64,000 nucleotides of DNA, from contig OY756968.1 in the NCBI GenBank assembly GCA_963580455.1, positions 5,741,544 to 5,805,543 of the forward strand, given 5' to 3'. Shown here one piece after another: positions 25,401-35,925 of the stretch; position 1 is the stretch's first letter; the number at the start of each line of letters is the position of its first letter. The position numbers and the translations under genes were made by a program. The stretch is from Euonymus europaeus (taxonomy: Eukaryota > Streptophyta > Magnoliopsida > Celastrales > Celastraceae). Below the pieces are notes generated by a model that was given only the letters and a program-made list of their open reading frames with translations, searched no databases and had not been told where the DNA came from.

Positions 25401-26604
25401 TCCAATCAGATATTTTGGTCAGTATTTTCCCCATCCCAGAAAATGATATAAGACGAGCTGTGCACTAGAGAGAACGATTAACTTCAAGTTCATTTGTTTT
25501 TTTAACTTTCTCGTCTTTTGCAAATATATTGCACAGATACAAAATAACTCCCATTAGAGTACAAAGATTACAAACAATTGCCTAAATATAATGCTAGGCT
25601 TTACAGAGGGCGCTATACCCGTGTGTCATCTGATCCAGATATCAAGAGTGAACCTTTAGAATTCCAAGCAACACTATTTACACAACTCTGGTGTCCCTGT
25701 TACAGATAGAGCAATAGAGAGATCTTAGGAAAATAATATAGCATGATTGAAATACAATAAACGCCAACTCCAAGCAATTAATTTTTCTCACAGTTCACCC
25801 TGAAAATATAATTTCCTGATTGAGAAATGGATGAAACAATTTTCACAGAGCACTTATTATATATATGGAAGAGCAGCTCAAATATTAGTACGACATTCAT
25901 ATATGAAAAGCATCATAAGCTTTGGTTTTTTCCTCTGCTTACCATAATATCTAGTTTGTGACAAAAATACTTCACCACTTGGCAACCCTCGTGGATCAAA
26001 ATTGACAAGTGAAGGATAAGACTGAGAAAATTAAGTTACTAACCTCCAATTCTGCTTCCTGAGAGAGCCTCCTTATTAACGACGAGTGCATTTGGAAAGT
26101 GTGATCAACATCCTATACAAACAATAAAGGATGCTAAGACTACACTTTTTCTTTGAAACACCAAGGTTTGCCATCAAGAATAGTTGGGAAGATAATCAAA
26201 TATTTCGAATGAAATTTTGAAACATGTTGGGTGTATCTTTTAGTGCTAGCGAGAATTCTATTTTGTTTTCCTTCTGAATCATAAGTTTGTCAAGAATCAA
26301 ATAAAAAAGAATGAGAACATAGTCACGTGCAGACTTAACATCAAGAAGACAGCATGTAAGTCATCTAGAAATTTCTTCTGCACATAATGGAACTTTTAGT
26401 AGTCGAAATGCGAAGCTAAAATGGATAAAAATCAACATATCATCCATGTCGTATCAAGAAAACGCAAATTAGACACAGCAGATTGTTGAAAGCAGAAAAG
26501 ATACTTGTTAAGTAGTTGATGCAGAAGCTTACACGGCGAACTTCGTAGTGTCTGTCCTCAATAAGATTGAATATGTTACCATCGTGAAACGGCAGATTCT
26601 CCAT
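16477..26604 (-). CDS. ASG2: WD40/TPR protein ASG2 (DCAF-type, WDTC1 homologue)
   Basis: Nineteen exons splice in phase into 752 residues: 26604-26533, 26112-26044, 25696-25619, 25172-25038, 24946-24839, 24711-24583, 22774-22659, 22553-22436, 22241-22136, 21802-21660, 21512-21339, 21250-21140, 20567-20456, 19604-19285, 18828-18738, 17448-17353, 17260-17190, 17110-16983, 16558-16477. N-terminal WD40 repeats (SGSDDTRLNIW, SASEDGTLRQHDF) are followed by a TPR-like helical region (residues about 360-490), an acidic linker (SDSDEELELDSE) and C-terminal WD repeats (SGSDDGRWYIWEK, SGIDNTIKIW). Length and order fit Arabidopsis ASG2, a presumed substrate receptor of CUL4-DDB1 ubiquitin ligases linked to ABA and germination. 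The last four residues, CAQS, form a CaaX box; ASG2 is reported as farnesylated. The intron at 17449-18737 starts with GC. The sixth intron (22775-24582) is swollen by transposons. Confidence 0.93.
17449..18737 (-). other. GC-AG intron of ASG2 with inserted sequence
   Basis: The upstream exon ends AAAGAG and the intron begins GCATGT. The acceptor is TTTGCAG. Only this non-canonical donor joins GQR to GEFVASGSDDG in frame. The 1.3-kb intron holds a segment at about 18370-18460 (GATCCAAGTAG, GCGACCCCAAATTGTTTGGG, then TGATGATGA) that resembles the 3' tail of plant LINE elements. Confidence 0.65.
18370..18465 (+). mobile_element. LINE 3'-tail-like fragment in ASG2 intron
   Basis: The phrase TATGTAGCGACCCCAAATTG followed by GTTTGGGAGAAAGG and a TGATGATGA tail matches the widespread plant motif ATGTAGCCGACCCCAnnTnGTTGGGA...GATGATG found at the 3' end of L1-type elements. 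No reverse transcriptase is present. Confidence 0.4.
18954..19063. repeat. Two-copy 55-bp tandem repeat in ASG2 intron
   Basis: TATTGGGGCTGCATC begins at 18954 and again at 19009. Each is followed by TTTGTTTA, GTCAAA and TTTCCT. The copies differ at a few positions. Confidence 0.8.
22987..24110. mobile_element. Probable non-autonomous element in ASG2 intron, hosting a hAT MITE
   Basis: The block near the left edge contains a perfect 20-bp palindrome at 23011-23030 centred on GCATATATGC. The right edge repeats TAGCATATATGCTA at 24064-24077 close to GTTTGGTGCAC. These paired subterminal palindromes and GTTTGG phrases suggest a hAT-like element. Its exact ends and target duplication are not defined. 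A smaller element (23475-24014) is nested in it. Confidence 0.35.
23467..24022. mobile_element. hAT MITE with 8-bp target duplication
   Basis: The element runs 23475-24014 (540 bp). It begins CAAGGTTATAGAATTGGATC and ends CCGGTTTTTAAAACCTTG, imperfect inverted repeats. The 8-bp direct repeat GTTGAAAT flanks it exactly at 23467-23474 and 24015-24022, the size made by hAT transposases. The interior has GGACCGGCC and CCGACCGGTT phrases and no coding frame. Such CAAGGTTTTAAAAACCGG elements are common in eudicots. Confidence 0.85.
24405..24518. repeat. Two-copy 54-bp tandem repeat in ASG2 intron
   Basis: AAGTCCAAGCAACATAGAGA occurs in both copies (near 24406 and 24460), each followed by a GTCTATAT block and CAATGTACGTATGA. 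Confidence 0.85.
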
Positions 26605-27620
26605 CGTCACAATATTCAAGAAACCCTAACTCGACTAATCGTGATGACGATAGATGATCGGTGATCGAAGTTTCGGTTTGGATCGCTTCCGTTAGCCTTC
26701 TGCATTTTCGTCTACACTCCTCTTCGCCACGAAAACCAAATTATTAATTATTAATAATAATATAAATTGAGGGTGTGAGACTGTAGGTGAAGGTGCAGGA
26801 TCTTGGATTTTAGCATAGCATTTGAGCACCGTTGATCTTATTTTCGCAACAAATGCCATGGTTTTGGGATGTTATAGGTGCGGCAATACCATGAAGTACA
26901 TATGGTTGAGCACACCCTATATAACTTATCATATTGCCAGAAAGCCCACTCGCTTTGAACGCATTTAGCCATTTATTGCCATATTGGGCTGAACGCGCTT
27001 TAGGAGGCCAGGCCTTCTCCTCTTCTGTAGGGCAGTTGTGCAAGTCCAATAATCGGTTTCCCACTTAAGTACTGGGCCTATGGCCTATGGGCCAAGGCCC
27101 AATCATACTCTCGTCTTATGGCAAAAAAAAATGTCCGTGAAATTATCAATAAATTTTTGGTTTTGAGGAACTGGGATTGTCTGCCCACACTCTGTCGATA
27201 GGCTAACGCCAGGACCACTCCAGCACAAGCGACCTTTGATCAATTGCAAGATCCTTTATGACTGATGTTGATCTCTTTATGGAATATGAAAAAGTTGTGG
27301 CGAATCCCCCCCATGGTTGCTAAAGATATGTAGCTCAATCCAAGTTCAACAAACTGCTAATCCAGGGAAAGTAAAGTGTTCTTGCGCCAAGAAGGAGAGA
27401 TACTGTACCTTACAAGTTGGATTTTGTCAATCATCGACATCACTGGTGGAATATATTCTCAAAGGACCTCTAACATCTCTTTCATGGAATTTAATTTACC
27501 CTTTTGTTTCTTTTGATAACAAAAAATAATGTCATACAAACTTTTCGTTTCGACATTTGATATAGACCTATAAATGAAACAGCACCACATAATTTTTTCA
27601 TTTGGACATTTGATATAAGT
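26605..27620. other. ASG2 5' flank and intergenic DNA
   Basis: The first 150 bp upstream of the ASG2 start should hold its leader and promoter, but I see no clear TATA box. The rest has no gene or transposon end I can recognise. Confidence 0.4.
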
Positions 27621-28406
27621 AGGGGTGGCAATACTCTTTTTGAACCATATTAAACCAAGTTTATATATAAAATTATATGTCTGAATTTCGAGTTCAAACA
27701 AAAAAAAGATCCAGTTTAAATCTGAATTCGGATCCAAAGTTTCAAACATAAAAAAAATTGTATGATTTAGTTGTACTTTTCTGGAGGGACTGGACCCTTT
27801 ATCGGATTGAATTATGTTATGGTAGAGTCTTCATTCTTCTTTTTTTGGACTCTTCAACATTAATTGAGTATTGGAATTACAGTTTCTTAGTGTAGGTATC
27901 AAGTTTAGTGGAGAACTGATGTGGCTTTGATGCACATGTTATTTATTATAGCTTTCGAACTCTTGAAAAAGTGAAACTTGCGTATGACTCTTATCTATAT
28001 AAGAGACGACTATTTGTAATGTATATAGTGGGAAAAAAAAAGAGAAAGAAAGAATAGTGAGAGCAAAAGAGAGTTGAGAGGAAACTCTTTAATGCTTATA
28101 ACCCAAAAGTGATGAATAAAATCTTTCTTAGTTGCACCATGACGTAGGCCAAAGAAGTGGCCAAATCACATAATCTTCTTGTGCCATTTTTCTTATTTGT
28201 ATGTTTGTGTCTATCATCTAGCTGATTCTTTCATCATATCAACAAATTATTGTGTGACTTACTTGTTTGGATTTAAATCAATCCATATATAATCAATTAA
28301 TTACGTACAAAAATTCAAACCGATCTAGATCCGAAAATATAAATATTTCATAAATACTAATATCGGTCGATCCAAAACCAACTTAAAACTAATTTTTATC
28401 ACCCCT
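27621..28406. mobile_element. MITE of the GGGGTGACAA family, interrupted by a solo LTR
   Basis: It begins AGGGGTGGCAATACTC and ends ATTTTTATCACCCCT. Without the solo LTR (27815-28244) and its duplicated target, about 350 bp remain, close to the 342-bp relative at 14473-14814. The flanks share GATCCA, TTCAAAC and GGATTTAAATC blocks with the family. No coding frame is present. Confidence 0.6.
27810..28249 (+). mobile_element. Copia-type solo LTR with 5-bp target duplication
   Basis: The LTR spans 27815-28244 (430 bp), beginning TGTTATGG and ending ATATCAACA. It is flanked by AATTA at 27810-27814 and 28245-28249. Inside are a TATA box (CTATATAAG near 28014), a poly(A) signal (AATAAA near 28115) and the phrase CATGACGTAGGCC with a following ACATAATCTTCTTGTGCC. 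These are typical of the R/U5 part of plant copia LTRs in plus orientation. No internal domain or second LTR is present, so it arose by recombination between two LTRs. Confidence 0.8.
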
Positions 28407-28409
28407 ATA

Positions 28410-29599
28410 ATATAGGCCAAAATATGAGCTAATAAGGGTCCCATGGTCACATGGTATAAAGTGTGATCAATTTTTTTCTCTTAAACCAACCCAACTTACC
28501 ACATATTGGCAATCGCCAAAGATATGATTAATTTTATATCAATTTTCCTGGAAAAAACATGAGCAACACTGAATCACGAGCTCCGAGTCTTTTGACTCCC
28601 CAATAATTCAACTACGTGGTCCCCTGAAGCGCAATCATCTCTATAGAGAACAGGGATTTAAGCACAGACAAGGTACAGATTATTGACCACAACGCATCGC
28701 AGCGTCGCTGTCTCACGCCATAACTGCAGGCATGCGACGTTGTTACACAAACATCAAGACAACAATAAAACCAAACGCTAAATAAATCACACCGAGCCAA
28801 ACTCGTTGTCCCATGACATCAAACTGTTACAGTCACAAGTACCCAACAAGAGCCAGAAGATATAATTCACAACATAACGTCAACAAAACACGTAATACAA
28901 GTTCTTCCATAATAGAATACAATACTAAGGTGGGGGAGCCCACACAAGCAAACAAAAGAACAATTAATTTGAACCCTCGAGCCAACAATGACCATTGGTG
29001 AGTTACGGCCATTGGCGAGTTGCATGCCAGAAGAAAGTGTCTTTACTTGTGCAGTTGAGCTAACATCAACATCACAAAAAGAAGACTCCAACAAGGGATA
29101 ATAAAACATGACAAGATTGAATCCATAAAGCAGTAGAAAGTGAGTGAAAGTTGGGTCCCAAAGACACCAAGGAGCACCAGGGGCGTGCATTCATCTTTCA
29201 TCAGGGGGGTCCCTCTAGAATAACCAGTCATCTCATTCACATAAATCACTTCTCCTGCCAAGTATGAGTTCTACTTTCACTTAATCACAACACAAAGCTT
29301 GATGATGATTCACGTTCCTTTATTGTGGACATATAATATACTGCACTCACTCCATTGTAGATAGTGGGAAAAAGTTTCACCACACAAAGCTGCTGATTTC
29401 CAACTCCACCATTGAATAGACTTCAGCGCAAATTCAAGCTCTCTCTCTACAATTTCCAGTCTTCACAAAAGTTGCTAGAAGCTCTTAGGCAAATCCACAC
29501 CTAACTTAATCTGCATATTCATCGATGAGTTACTGCAGAAATAAAAATTAATAGCATATACCGCAAATGAACCACTTTAGCCAAAGAGTTGTTGGCAAC
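28410..29599. other. Intergenic DNA and 3' region of the bHLH gene
   Basis: The last few hundred bases (about 29300-29599) are likely 3' UTR of the minus-strand bHLH gene. Short frames at 28612-29261 show no known domain. Confidence 0.4.
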
Positions 29600-30685
29600 T
29601 CATATAGTATCAAGTCCTAAGGCTATGGCTTTGCGCTTCAGGGCTTCCAGGTACTGAATAGCCTCATCAAGAACCATGATTGCACCCTTGCCCTTCAAAC
29701 CTGGAACAATGTTTTGCAGAATGTCCACAATCTCTGTTAGTTTCTCCTTTCCCATCCTCTTGTTGACTGTTGAAAAAGACTCTTCAGAAGAACCAGAATT
29801 CCAGACATTGGCACAACTTGATTGTGCATCATCGTCGTACTCAGAGCGGAATTTCTTAGCGTTAACAGAATCGGCAGTGTCCAGCAGTATCGCTGCATTG
29901 TCATCCCCTCCATCAAAAATTCGTCGCTTTTTTGTTAATCCCATGGAGCTAGCAACCTCTTCTGCACTGCTCTCAAACCAATATTGCTTATCATGCAAAC
30001 TCATCGTACTGGGTGAATGCCCAGTGCTGGTAACTTCATCCTCATAATCACTGTCATCATCTGAATAGAGCAATGCATTGAGTTCTTCAGTGTCTTCATG
30101 CATCTCGCTATGAGTATCCATTACCTTGTTTTCACGAACTTCATCAGTCAAAATTGGTGCCGAATGAAAATTTGGAATTTCTTTTGCTCCAGGGTCTTCT
30201 TCAGTCAAATTACAAACAACAGATGGTTTCAGATTCCTTGAAGTCAGACACTGAACTGGAGTTCCAATAGCAGAACTGAAGATCAAAGTTGTTTGGTCTC
30301 CTGATTGATCAACAACAAGGAACTTCTTCTGAACCCAAGCAGATCCTGCCTTAGATGTGGTTGCCTCACAACAATTATCAGAAGCAATGGAAGAGAGCTT
30401 CTCTTTAAGAACCGAGTTTGCGGGCATAAATTCTTGTCGGAAACTGGGCAAACAATAGAACCAAGAATGAGGTTCCATTGCATGGCCACGCGGTGAGTCA
30501 GACAGCTGAGGAAACAGGGACTCCGGCCTTTTCAAATTGGAAGAAACCATATGTATATCAGGGTTCATGAATGAAGGGGTGGTAGTTTGCTGCAGCAAGT
30601 GAATTGGAGTCCTCCAGGAATTCAAATAGGGTGATTGTGATTTAAATGGTTGCTGCGGAAATGAAGATTCACCGTTTTCACCCAT
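29600..30685 (-). CDS. SAC51: SAC51-type bHLH transcription factor
   Basis: A single-exon frame of 361 residues starts MGENGESSFPQQ and ends in a helix-loop-helix (about residues 305-357: GKEKLTEIVDILQNIVPG, then GAIMVLDEAIQYLEALK). The region before helix 1 lacks the Glu/Arg pattern needed for E-box binding, as in the SAC51/SACL (bHLH142-145) group. Two acidic stretches (DSDYEDEV and others) precede it. The start is firm because TAA directly precedes the ATG in frame. In Arabidopsis this factor acts downstream of thermospermine to restrain xylem differentiation, and its translation is limited by a conserved upstream ORF. The same ORF is found here at 31025-31362. Which family member this is cannot be decided from sequence alone. 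Confidence 0.88.
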   Translation of the reverse strand: MGENGESSFPQQPFKSQSPYLNSWRTPIHLLQQTTTPSFMNPDIHMVSSNLKRPESLFPQLSDSPRGHAMEPHSWFYCLPSFRQEFMPANSVLKEKLSSIASDNCCEATTSKAGSAWVQKKFLVVDQSGDQTTLIFSSAIGTPVQCLTSRNLKPSVVCNLTEEDPGAKEIPNFHSAPILTDEVRENKVMDTHSEMHEDTEELNALLYSDDDSDYEDEVTSTGHSPSTMSLHDKQYWFESSAEEVASSMGLTKKRRIFDGGDDNAAILLDTADSVNAKKFRSEYDDDAQSSCANVWNSGSSEESFSTVNKRMGKEKLTEIVDILQNIVPGLKGKGAIMVLDEAIQYLEALKRKAIALGLDTI

Positions 30686-30779
30686 TTAACAAATGTGAAC
30701 AACCAACAAAGTAAACAACACGCCCACACAAGGCTTCCACAGTGGACAAAGAAGGGGGCAAGCAAGATGTATGCAGACC

Positions 30780-30791
30780 TTACCCCCACAT
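30780..30791 (-). other. Tiny upstream ORF (3 codons) in bHLH leader
   Basis: ATG TGG GGG TAA lies about 95 bp before the main start, in the last leader exon. It is the only ATG I find between the conserved uORF and the main start. Confidence 0.6.
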
Positions 30792-31024
30792 ATGTGGAGA
30801 GGCTGTTTTCAAGAATTGAACCACCTATAAAAAGAGAATAAAACAATTCACGTTTTGGTAAACAAATATGATGGTTGAAAATTTAAGCAAGCACCGAGAG
30901 GATATACTGAGCATACCAGATGACAGGAACCTGTGACGCTGGAACTTGATGTTCACTATTTCTTGGTAATGAGGAAAAAAACTACAATCTCAGCTTAATT
31001 CAAATGCTAGAGTGCAAGACTAAT

Positions 31025-31362
31025 CTACGTAACAGGTTTCAGCAACTGACGAAAATATTCAGCCTGCAGAAAGACCAAGAAAAGGTGAAAACATTAGAGT
31101 ATCTATCTCAACCAGAATCACAAAAAACACAAATAAGTGATCTCGCATTTGAGATATAGAACTTTAGACTTTTAGAGAATTACGGGCATTTAGTTCTACA
31201 ATAAAAGGTGAAAAAAGTAAAAGATTAACGTCTACTAACCTGGCAATTTTGAAGCGGTTGAAAGCATGCTATAATTCTAACTACAATTCTCGCACTCCCA
31301 GCAATCCCATTCTCGAATTTCAATGCCCGGAAATTTGTTTGACCCGCTGCTTGGCACACCAT
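31025..31362 (-). CDS. Conserved upstream ORF of the SAC51 family (53 codons, spliced)
   Basis: The peptide starts MVCQAAGQTNFRALKFENGI, continues IIACFQPLQNCQ to 31240, then crosses a 176-bp GT-AG intron (31239-31064) to AEYFRQLLKPVT and a TAG at 31025. The spliced length is 53 residues, the length I recall for the conserved fourth uORF of Arabidopsis SAC51, whose peptide has the same character. In that gene the uORF represses translation of the main frame, and thermospermine relieves this. Its presence in the leader about 340 bp upstream of the bHLH start supports both the gene identity and its regulation. The leader continues in exons 31063-30917 and 30824-30686, separated by a 92-bp intron. 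Confidence 0.88.
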
Positions 31363-32444
31363 AACTACTACCCAGCCCTTCAATGTTCTTTAAACAAGCA
31401 CACAATCGTCAAGCAGAACACAATGTGGTAACCCAATTAAATTCGTTGACAGAGCAAGATCAATTGAACTACCAAGAGAAATGACAAATATACTAGGAAG
31501 TGGAGAATTTGGAAGAAGGTCAAACACTATTCTAAGACTACCAGAAGGCTCAGGCTACTATTCAACTAATCTGGCGGACATAGCAGGGAACAACAATGAA
31601 GAAAGTAGATCCCATGGAAAATGAAGGGGTAATACAAGATAGAAATTCAGAGGCTTGGATGGAAAAAAATTAATTACAGGATAACTCTGCAGTAGAGGTT
31701 CAACGAGAAGCTTTTCCTAAACACATCAAAATAAGAACTCAAAATACACCGCATGCTTTTTCCCACAGCAGACAGATAGCCAGGCTGTACCTTGCACGAA
31801 ATTCCTATTCAAGAACCCTGCAAAATTTTGAACATTAAAAGTGAATCTTGTAGGGCAAAAATAAAATGCCATATATTCCATTTCAAGATTCATAAATTCA
31901 TCTCATCTGTAAGGCTGTAACCGAGATCTTGGGCACCTAACAAAAACATGAAAACATATACTCTACTGCAATCTATGACACTGAGCTTCATCTTCGGAAA
32001 TATAAGAACAAAGACTGCTAAAATTCAACATTTGTTACATATTGCCTTGCTCGGTATTCAATTAAATATTGCTAAATTCAACATTTTATATATATATAAG
32101 AAGACACATAGTACAAAAGAGCAGACCAGTACGACCTGTACAAGCTGTTCCAGCCAGACTAAAAATGATTCGGAGAAAGAACCAAGCATGTACAGATGCA
32201 TGTGTTTATACGCACAGCAAGCATAATCCCCTGGAATTTTGCTAAAAATTAAAGCAAATCCATAAACAATTTGAAACGCTTCAAGCAAGAAAACAAGCAA
32301 CGAATATGGCATTATAGCAGCACAATCACCCCTGATTCCCAAACCAAAACATGAAAAAGCGAAGCTCAATCGCAGTCGTAAAACTAAAATCCACTTCATT
32401 CAGGTGATTGAAGACAAATCAACAGCGAGGAAAGACAAACTTAC

Positions 32445-32600
32445 GATGAAAACAAACTCGTGAAGAACCAAATTCCACAGGAGACCAACTGAATCCCAGA
32501 TTGAAGCTTCGAAAAAACAGATCGGGCGTACAGAGCACGGAAAGGGCAATTTGAGAGACAGATTGATGGAGGAAAGCAGGCGTAGAAAAAGCTGAAATCT
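32445..32600 (-). other. First leader exon of the bHLH gene (inferred)
   Basis: A C/T-rich stretch without ATG on the minus strand ends at a consensus donor (CATC then GTAAGTTT) after 32445. It follows a TATA box by about 30 bp. The transcription start is inferred at about 32590-32600. Confidence 0.5.
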
Positions 32601-32621
32601 GTGGAAATGCACGAAAGCTAA

Positions 32622-32631
32622 GATTATATAG
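32622..32631 (-). promoter_or_regulatory. TATA box of the bHLH gene
   Basis: Minus-strand CTATATAATC sits immediately upstream of the pyrimidine-rich leader and about 1.9 kb from the main start because the leader is spliced. Inferred from position. Confidence 0.5.
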
Positions 32632-32639
32632 AAACGGAA

Positions 32640-33216
32640 TTGACTGAAATGTCCCCGTTTGTGGGATCAAATTATCAAAAGCCATAAATAATAATAATAA
32701 TAATAAATAATATAGACAATAAAAGAAAGAGAGTTCCGTGCGTGCGTGAGGAGTGCACGCAAGGGGCAAGTGTATAATGATGGAACACGGTAAGAAACCC
32801 CCTTCTTTTTGCTTTTTCCTTGGACAGAACTCAGAGATCCGTCTATTTATTTGTATCTTAGATATATGGATAAAATGTTAGTCGCAATTTATCTGTCTTA
32901 AAAATAAGAGTCGAACTCGAACTCGAGTCTTTTGGTTAAATGGCATACTCTTTTTAAATTGATTACCACCTTGCCATATGTCCTGGGGCTCTTTTCGCTC
33001 TTCCCTCTCTCCTGTATGTGGTGGTTTGGATCTTGAAAAATGGTTGGGATCCTAAATAATGACTCATATTTTATTTTCAATTCAATTATGTATTACATGT
33101 GTGTTTATAACAAACGTTTATTTAACATATCATATAAATTAGGAGCAAAATGGAGTCATAAATTGGAGATCTTTAACATTACTATTACGAGACATTTGCT
33201 TCATGAATCAATGAGT
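32640..33216. other. Upstream flank of the bHLH gene
   Basis: Promoter-proximal DNA with a TAA/AAT microsatellite (about 32686-32712). No further genes are recognised. Confidence 0.4.
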
Positions 33217-33300
33217 GTGAAGTGACTCTGATCAGTTCGGTATGAAATGAACTGAGAAGAAGTGACTCTGATCAGTTCGATATGAAATGAATTGAGAGTG
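33213..33300. repeat. Two-copy 47-bp tandem repeat
   Basis: GAAGTGACTCTGATCAGTTC begins near 33219 and again near 33258, each followed by a TATGAAATGAA block and TGAGA. Confidence 0.75.
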
Positions 33301-33574
33301 TGAGTGTTAATTTACATATTACTATTTTCATGTTAATAAAAAAATTCAATTTTTTGTACATAAAAATAAAAAAAGAATGGATGATTTCTACCTTTATCCT
33401 ACCCTCATTCTATCATCTAAATGTCCCGTTAAGTCTTAACCTGGGTCGGATTCCGGCTTGGATTAAGATTCCAGTTAATGTTCTATTGACTTGCTAGGTT
33501 CCAACGAGACTATAAACCATGGTTTTAGTTTATTGGTGGACATGAATTCGGACTTGGACAAGCCTCAACAGTTA

Positions 33575-34045
33575 GGGCCCGTTTAGTTCTCATTTCGCAG
33601 AACTTAAATTTGTGGAGCCAGCATAAAATCTTGTATCAACCAAACGTCACATTTTAAAATTTTAAGCTGTGTCAAATGCAATATTATCATCCCATAATTT
33701 TTCACAGCTTAAAGTTATGGGGCCCATAACATTTTACAGTAATATTACATAATTGTTCATCTATATGAAGTTCTCAATTACTTTTTATTGTTTGATCAAA
33801 AAAAAATATTGTAATACTTTTTTAAAATTTTATCAATAAAATTAATCTAACAGAAAAATGAATTAAATATTCAACAACATTTTATAGAGCATTTTTGACA
33901 GCTTTAAGCTGTGAAACAAAAGAACATTTATTAGTTTGAATTTTTTGGTGATTAAATTGACATGTGCTTTGTATCAACAAATAATAAACAGTATTTTTTA
34001 CGTTTATTATCAATTAATTTTCTTTCTTACCAAACTAAACCTATA
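33575..34045. mobile_element. Possible hAT-like MITE
   Basis: The left edge has GGGCCCGTTTAGTTCTC and the right edge TTACCAAACTAAACCTATAC, weak inverted termini of the GTTTAGTT/AACTAAAC kind common in plant MITEs. A segment with AGCTGTGAA and its complement recurs inside. No target duplication was found. Confidence 0.35.
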
Positions 34046-35286
34046 CATGCGATGGGTGATTTAAAAAAAAAACAGATAAGGCAACAACAAAAAAATGGAA
34101 ATAAAACTAAACCCAACAATAAAATTTTAATTACATGACATAAAAAGGGAGAGTATCCTATGTAAAACATGAACACCAATAATTTGTTCCTTGACCGTTC
34201 AAACTATGAATCATGCAAAGTTTTTGAAAAGGGTCCCACTGATCAAAACTCTGGGTACAATCACCCCACTCTTCCATGAATGTATATGTAATTATGTATA
34301 TATTTATGTCATGAGTTATCTTCTCTGTAATAAAATCCTCCTCGGTAGGGAGCCCAACTAAACTAGGGTTAGTGACTTATTTATATATATATATATATAT
34401 TAATGAGTAAGAATAGCCAACAGAAACAGGAGGCTCCATGAGATGGTGAGCTATATAGACAGAGGTAGTTCTCTTCTGTTTTACAACTCTCATCATAATG
34501 GTGATAAATTTCATTCAAATTGATCGCATGAGAGATTCAAACTCATAATCTCTCACTCCCTACATTGTAGGAATATCAATCAGGCTACCACCTATTGGTA
34601 AGGTTAGTTACTGTTCGATTAAATAAAAAGGTTAATCTCATTTAATTAGTGACAAGGAACTTTGATCACTTGGAATTAATATTATTCATAAATTAATATG
34701 TGCTTATGTATTTGAAGTATTTACCCTAAAAACCAAAAAATATCACCCAGTGCAATTTTCTAATAAAAAAATTGCAAATTCCAATTAATAATGGATATTC
34801 TATATTTTAATTCTAAGCTGGCAATTGTTCAATAATATATTATTATACTTTTAAAGTAAAACATATACATGAACCAAACACGTCCTTAATAGATTCCCTT
34901 CTTAGTTCTTATCCATTATTGTCTTAGAATAATCAAAGCATGCTATAGGTGACTTTAGTTAATTAACCAAAGGCTGTTTTGCCCAGTATGGCTGTGCCCA
35001 AAAAATCAATTAATATAAATTAGGCAAACCCCATGATTTAATCAACCTGGACAAAGATCTTATGCACAGATAGGAAGATATATGGTGCCCCCAAAATTAA
35101 ATTATATTATGATTAATTAATACCAAAGTAAATTTTAAAAAAGAAAAAATACTTTCATACCCTTCTGTTTGGAGTGGAGGGGAACAATAACCACGACCAA
35201 TCAGTCCCTCCGACCCAATCGCACCGACTGTTGTGACTATGAATTATGACATATATAGTAACACAGTGTATTCCATCACAAGACTA
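34046..35286. other. AT-rich intergenic DNA
   Basis: No gene is recognised. It contains a TA microsatellite at about 34380-34401. Confidence 0.35.
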
Positions 35287-35806
35287 AAGGATTGTTTGGT
35301 TGGCTGGATATTGCGATAATAATAGGAATCCAATTACAATGCAAGGTTTTGTATTTATTTATGTAAAAGTGGAGTGTAATCGAATTATTTGGTAATAAAC
35401 ATATTTAGAAAAATAAGAAATCTCATAATTATCATATAAAATTTGGTATTGTGATTTAGTTTGTTAGACAAATATATCATTACCGATTATAAATTATGTA
35501 CAGTTTTATCATTTAATGTATTAATGTGTACATACAAGCATCAATATTTTATTTTAATATCTATTATTTTTATATACTCTACGTCTTAGTGTTCACATCA
35601 TTATTTTATATTATAATATGTATACTTTTTTATTTCAAATTTACTTATTAATATTTTACATATAATCACAATCTTGAAAATATCACATATCACATCACAA
35701 TTAAATTTTATAAATCAAACAATCTAATAAGATTATTTAATAATACAATTCTTACGATTTAATTACTTATTATCATCCCAATACAATATACTGAATAAAA
35801 CGGAAC
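35287..35806. mobile_element. Possible MITE with about 50-bp imperfect inverted ends
   Basis: The left end (GGATTGTTTGGTTGGCTGG and on) and the complement of the right end (about 35755-35806) share ATATTG, ATAATAATA and CAATT-type blocks in matching order. The interior is AT-rich and non-coding. Borders are approximate. Confidence 0.4.
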
Positions 35807-35925
35807 ATTAAAGTATTTGTATTTGTATTTGTTTATCATCCAACATGGTCATCTTTCCTCTTCTTCCTTTTGTTATTATATTTACAATATTTAGCACTGT
35901 TTATATATATATATATATATATATA

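Noticed and set aside
32058..32769. Several overlapping minus-strand frames upstream of the bHLH gene
   Set aside because: They lie in the spliced leader, its introns and promoter, and none encodes a recognisable domain.
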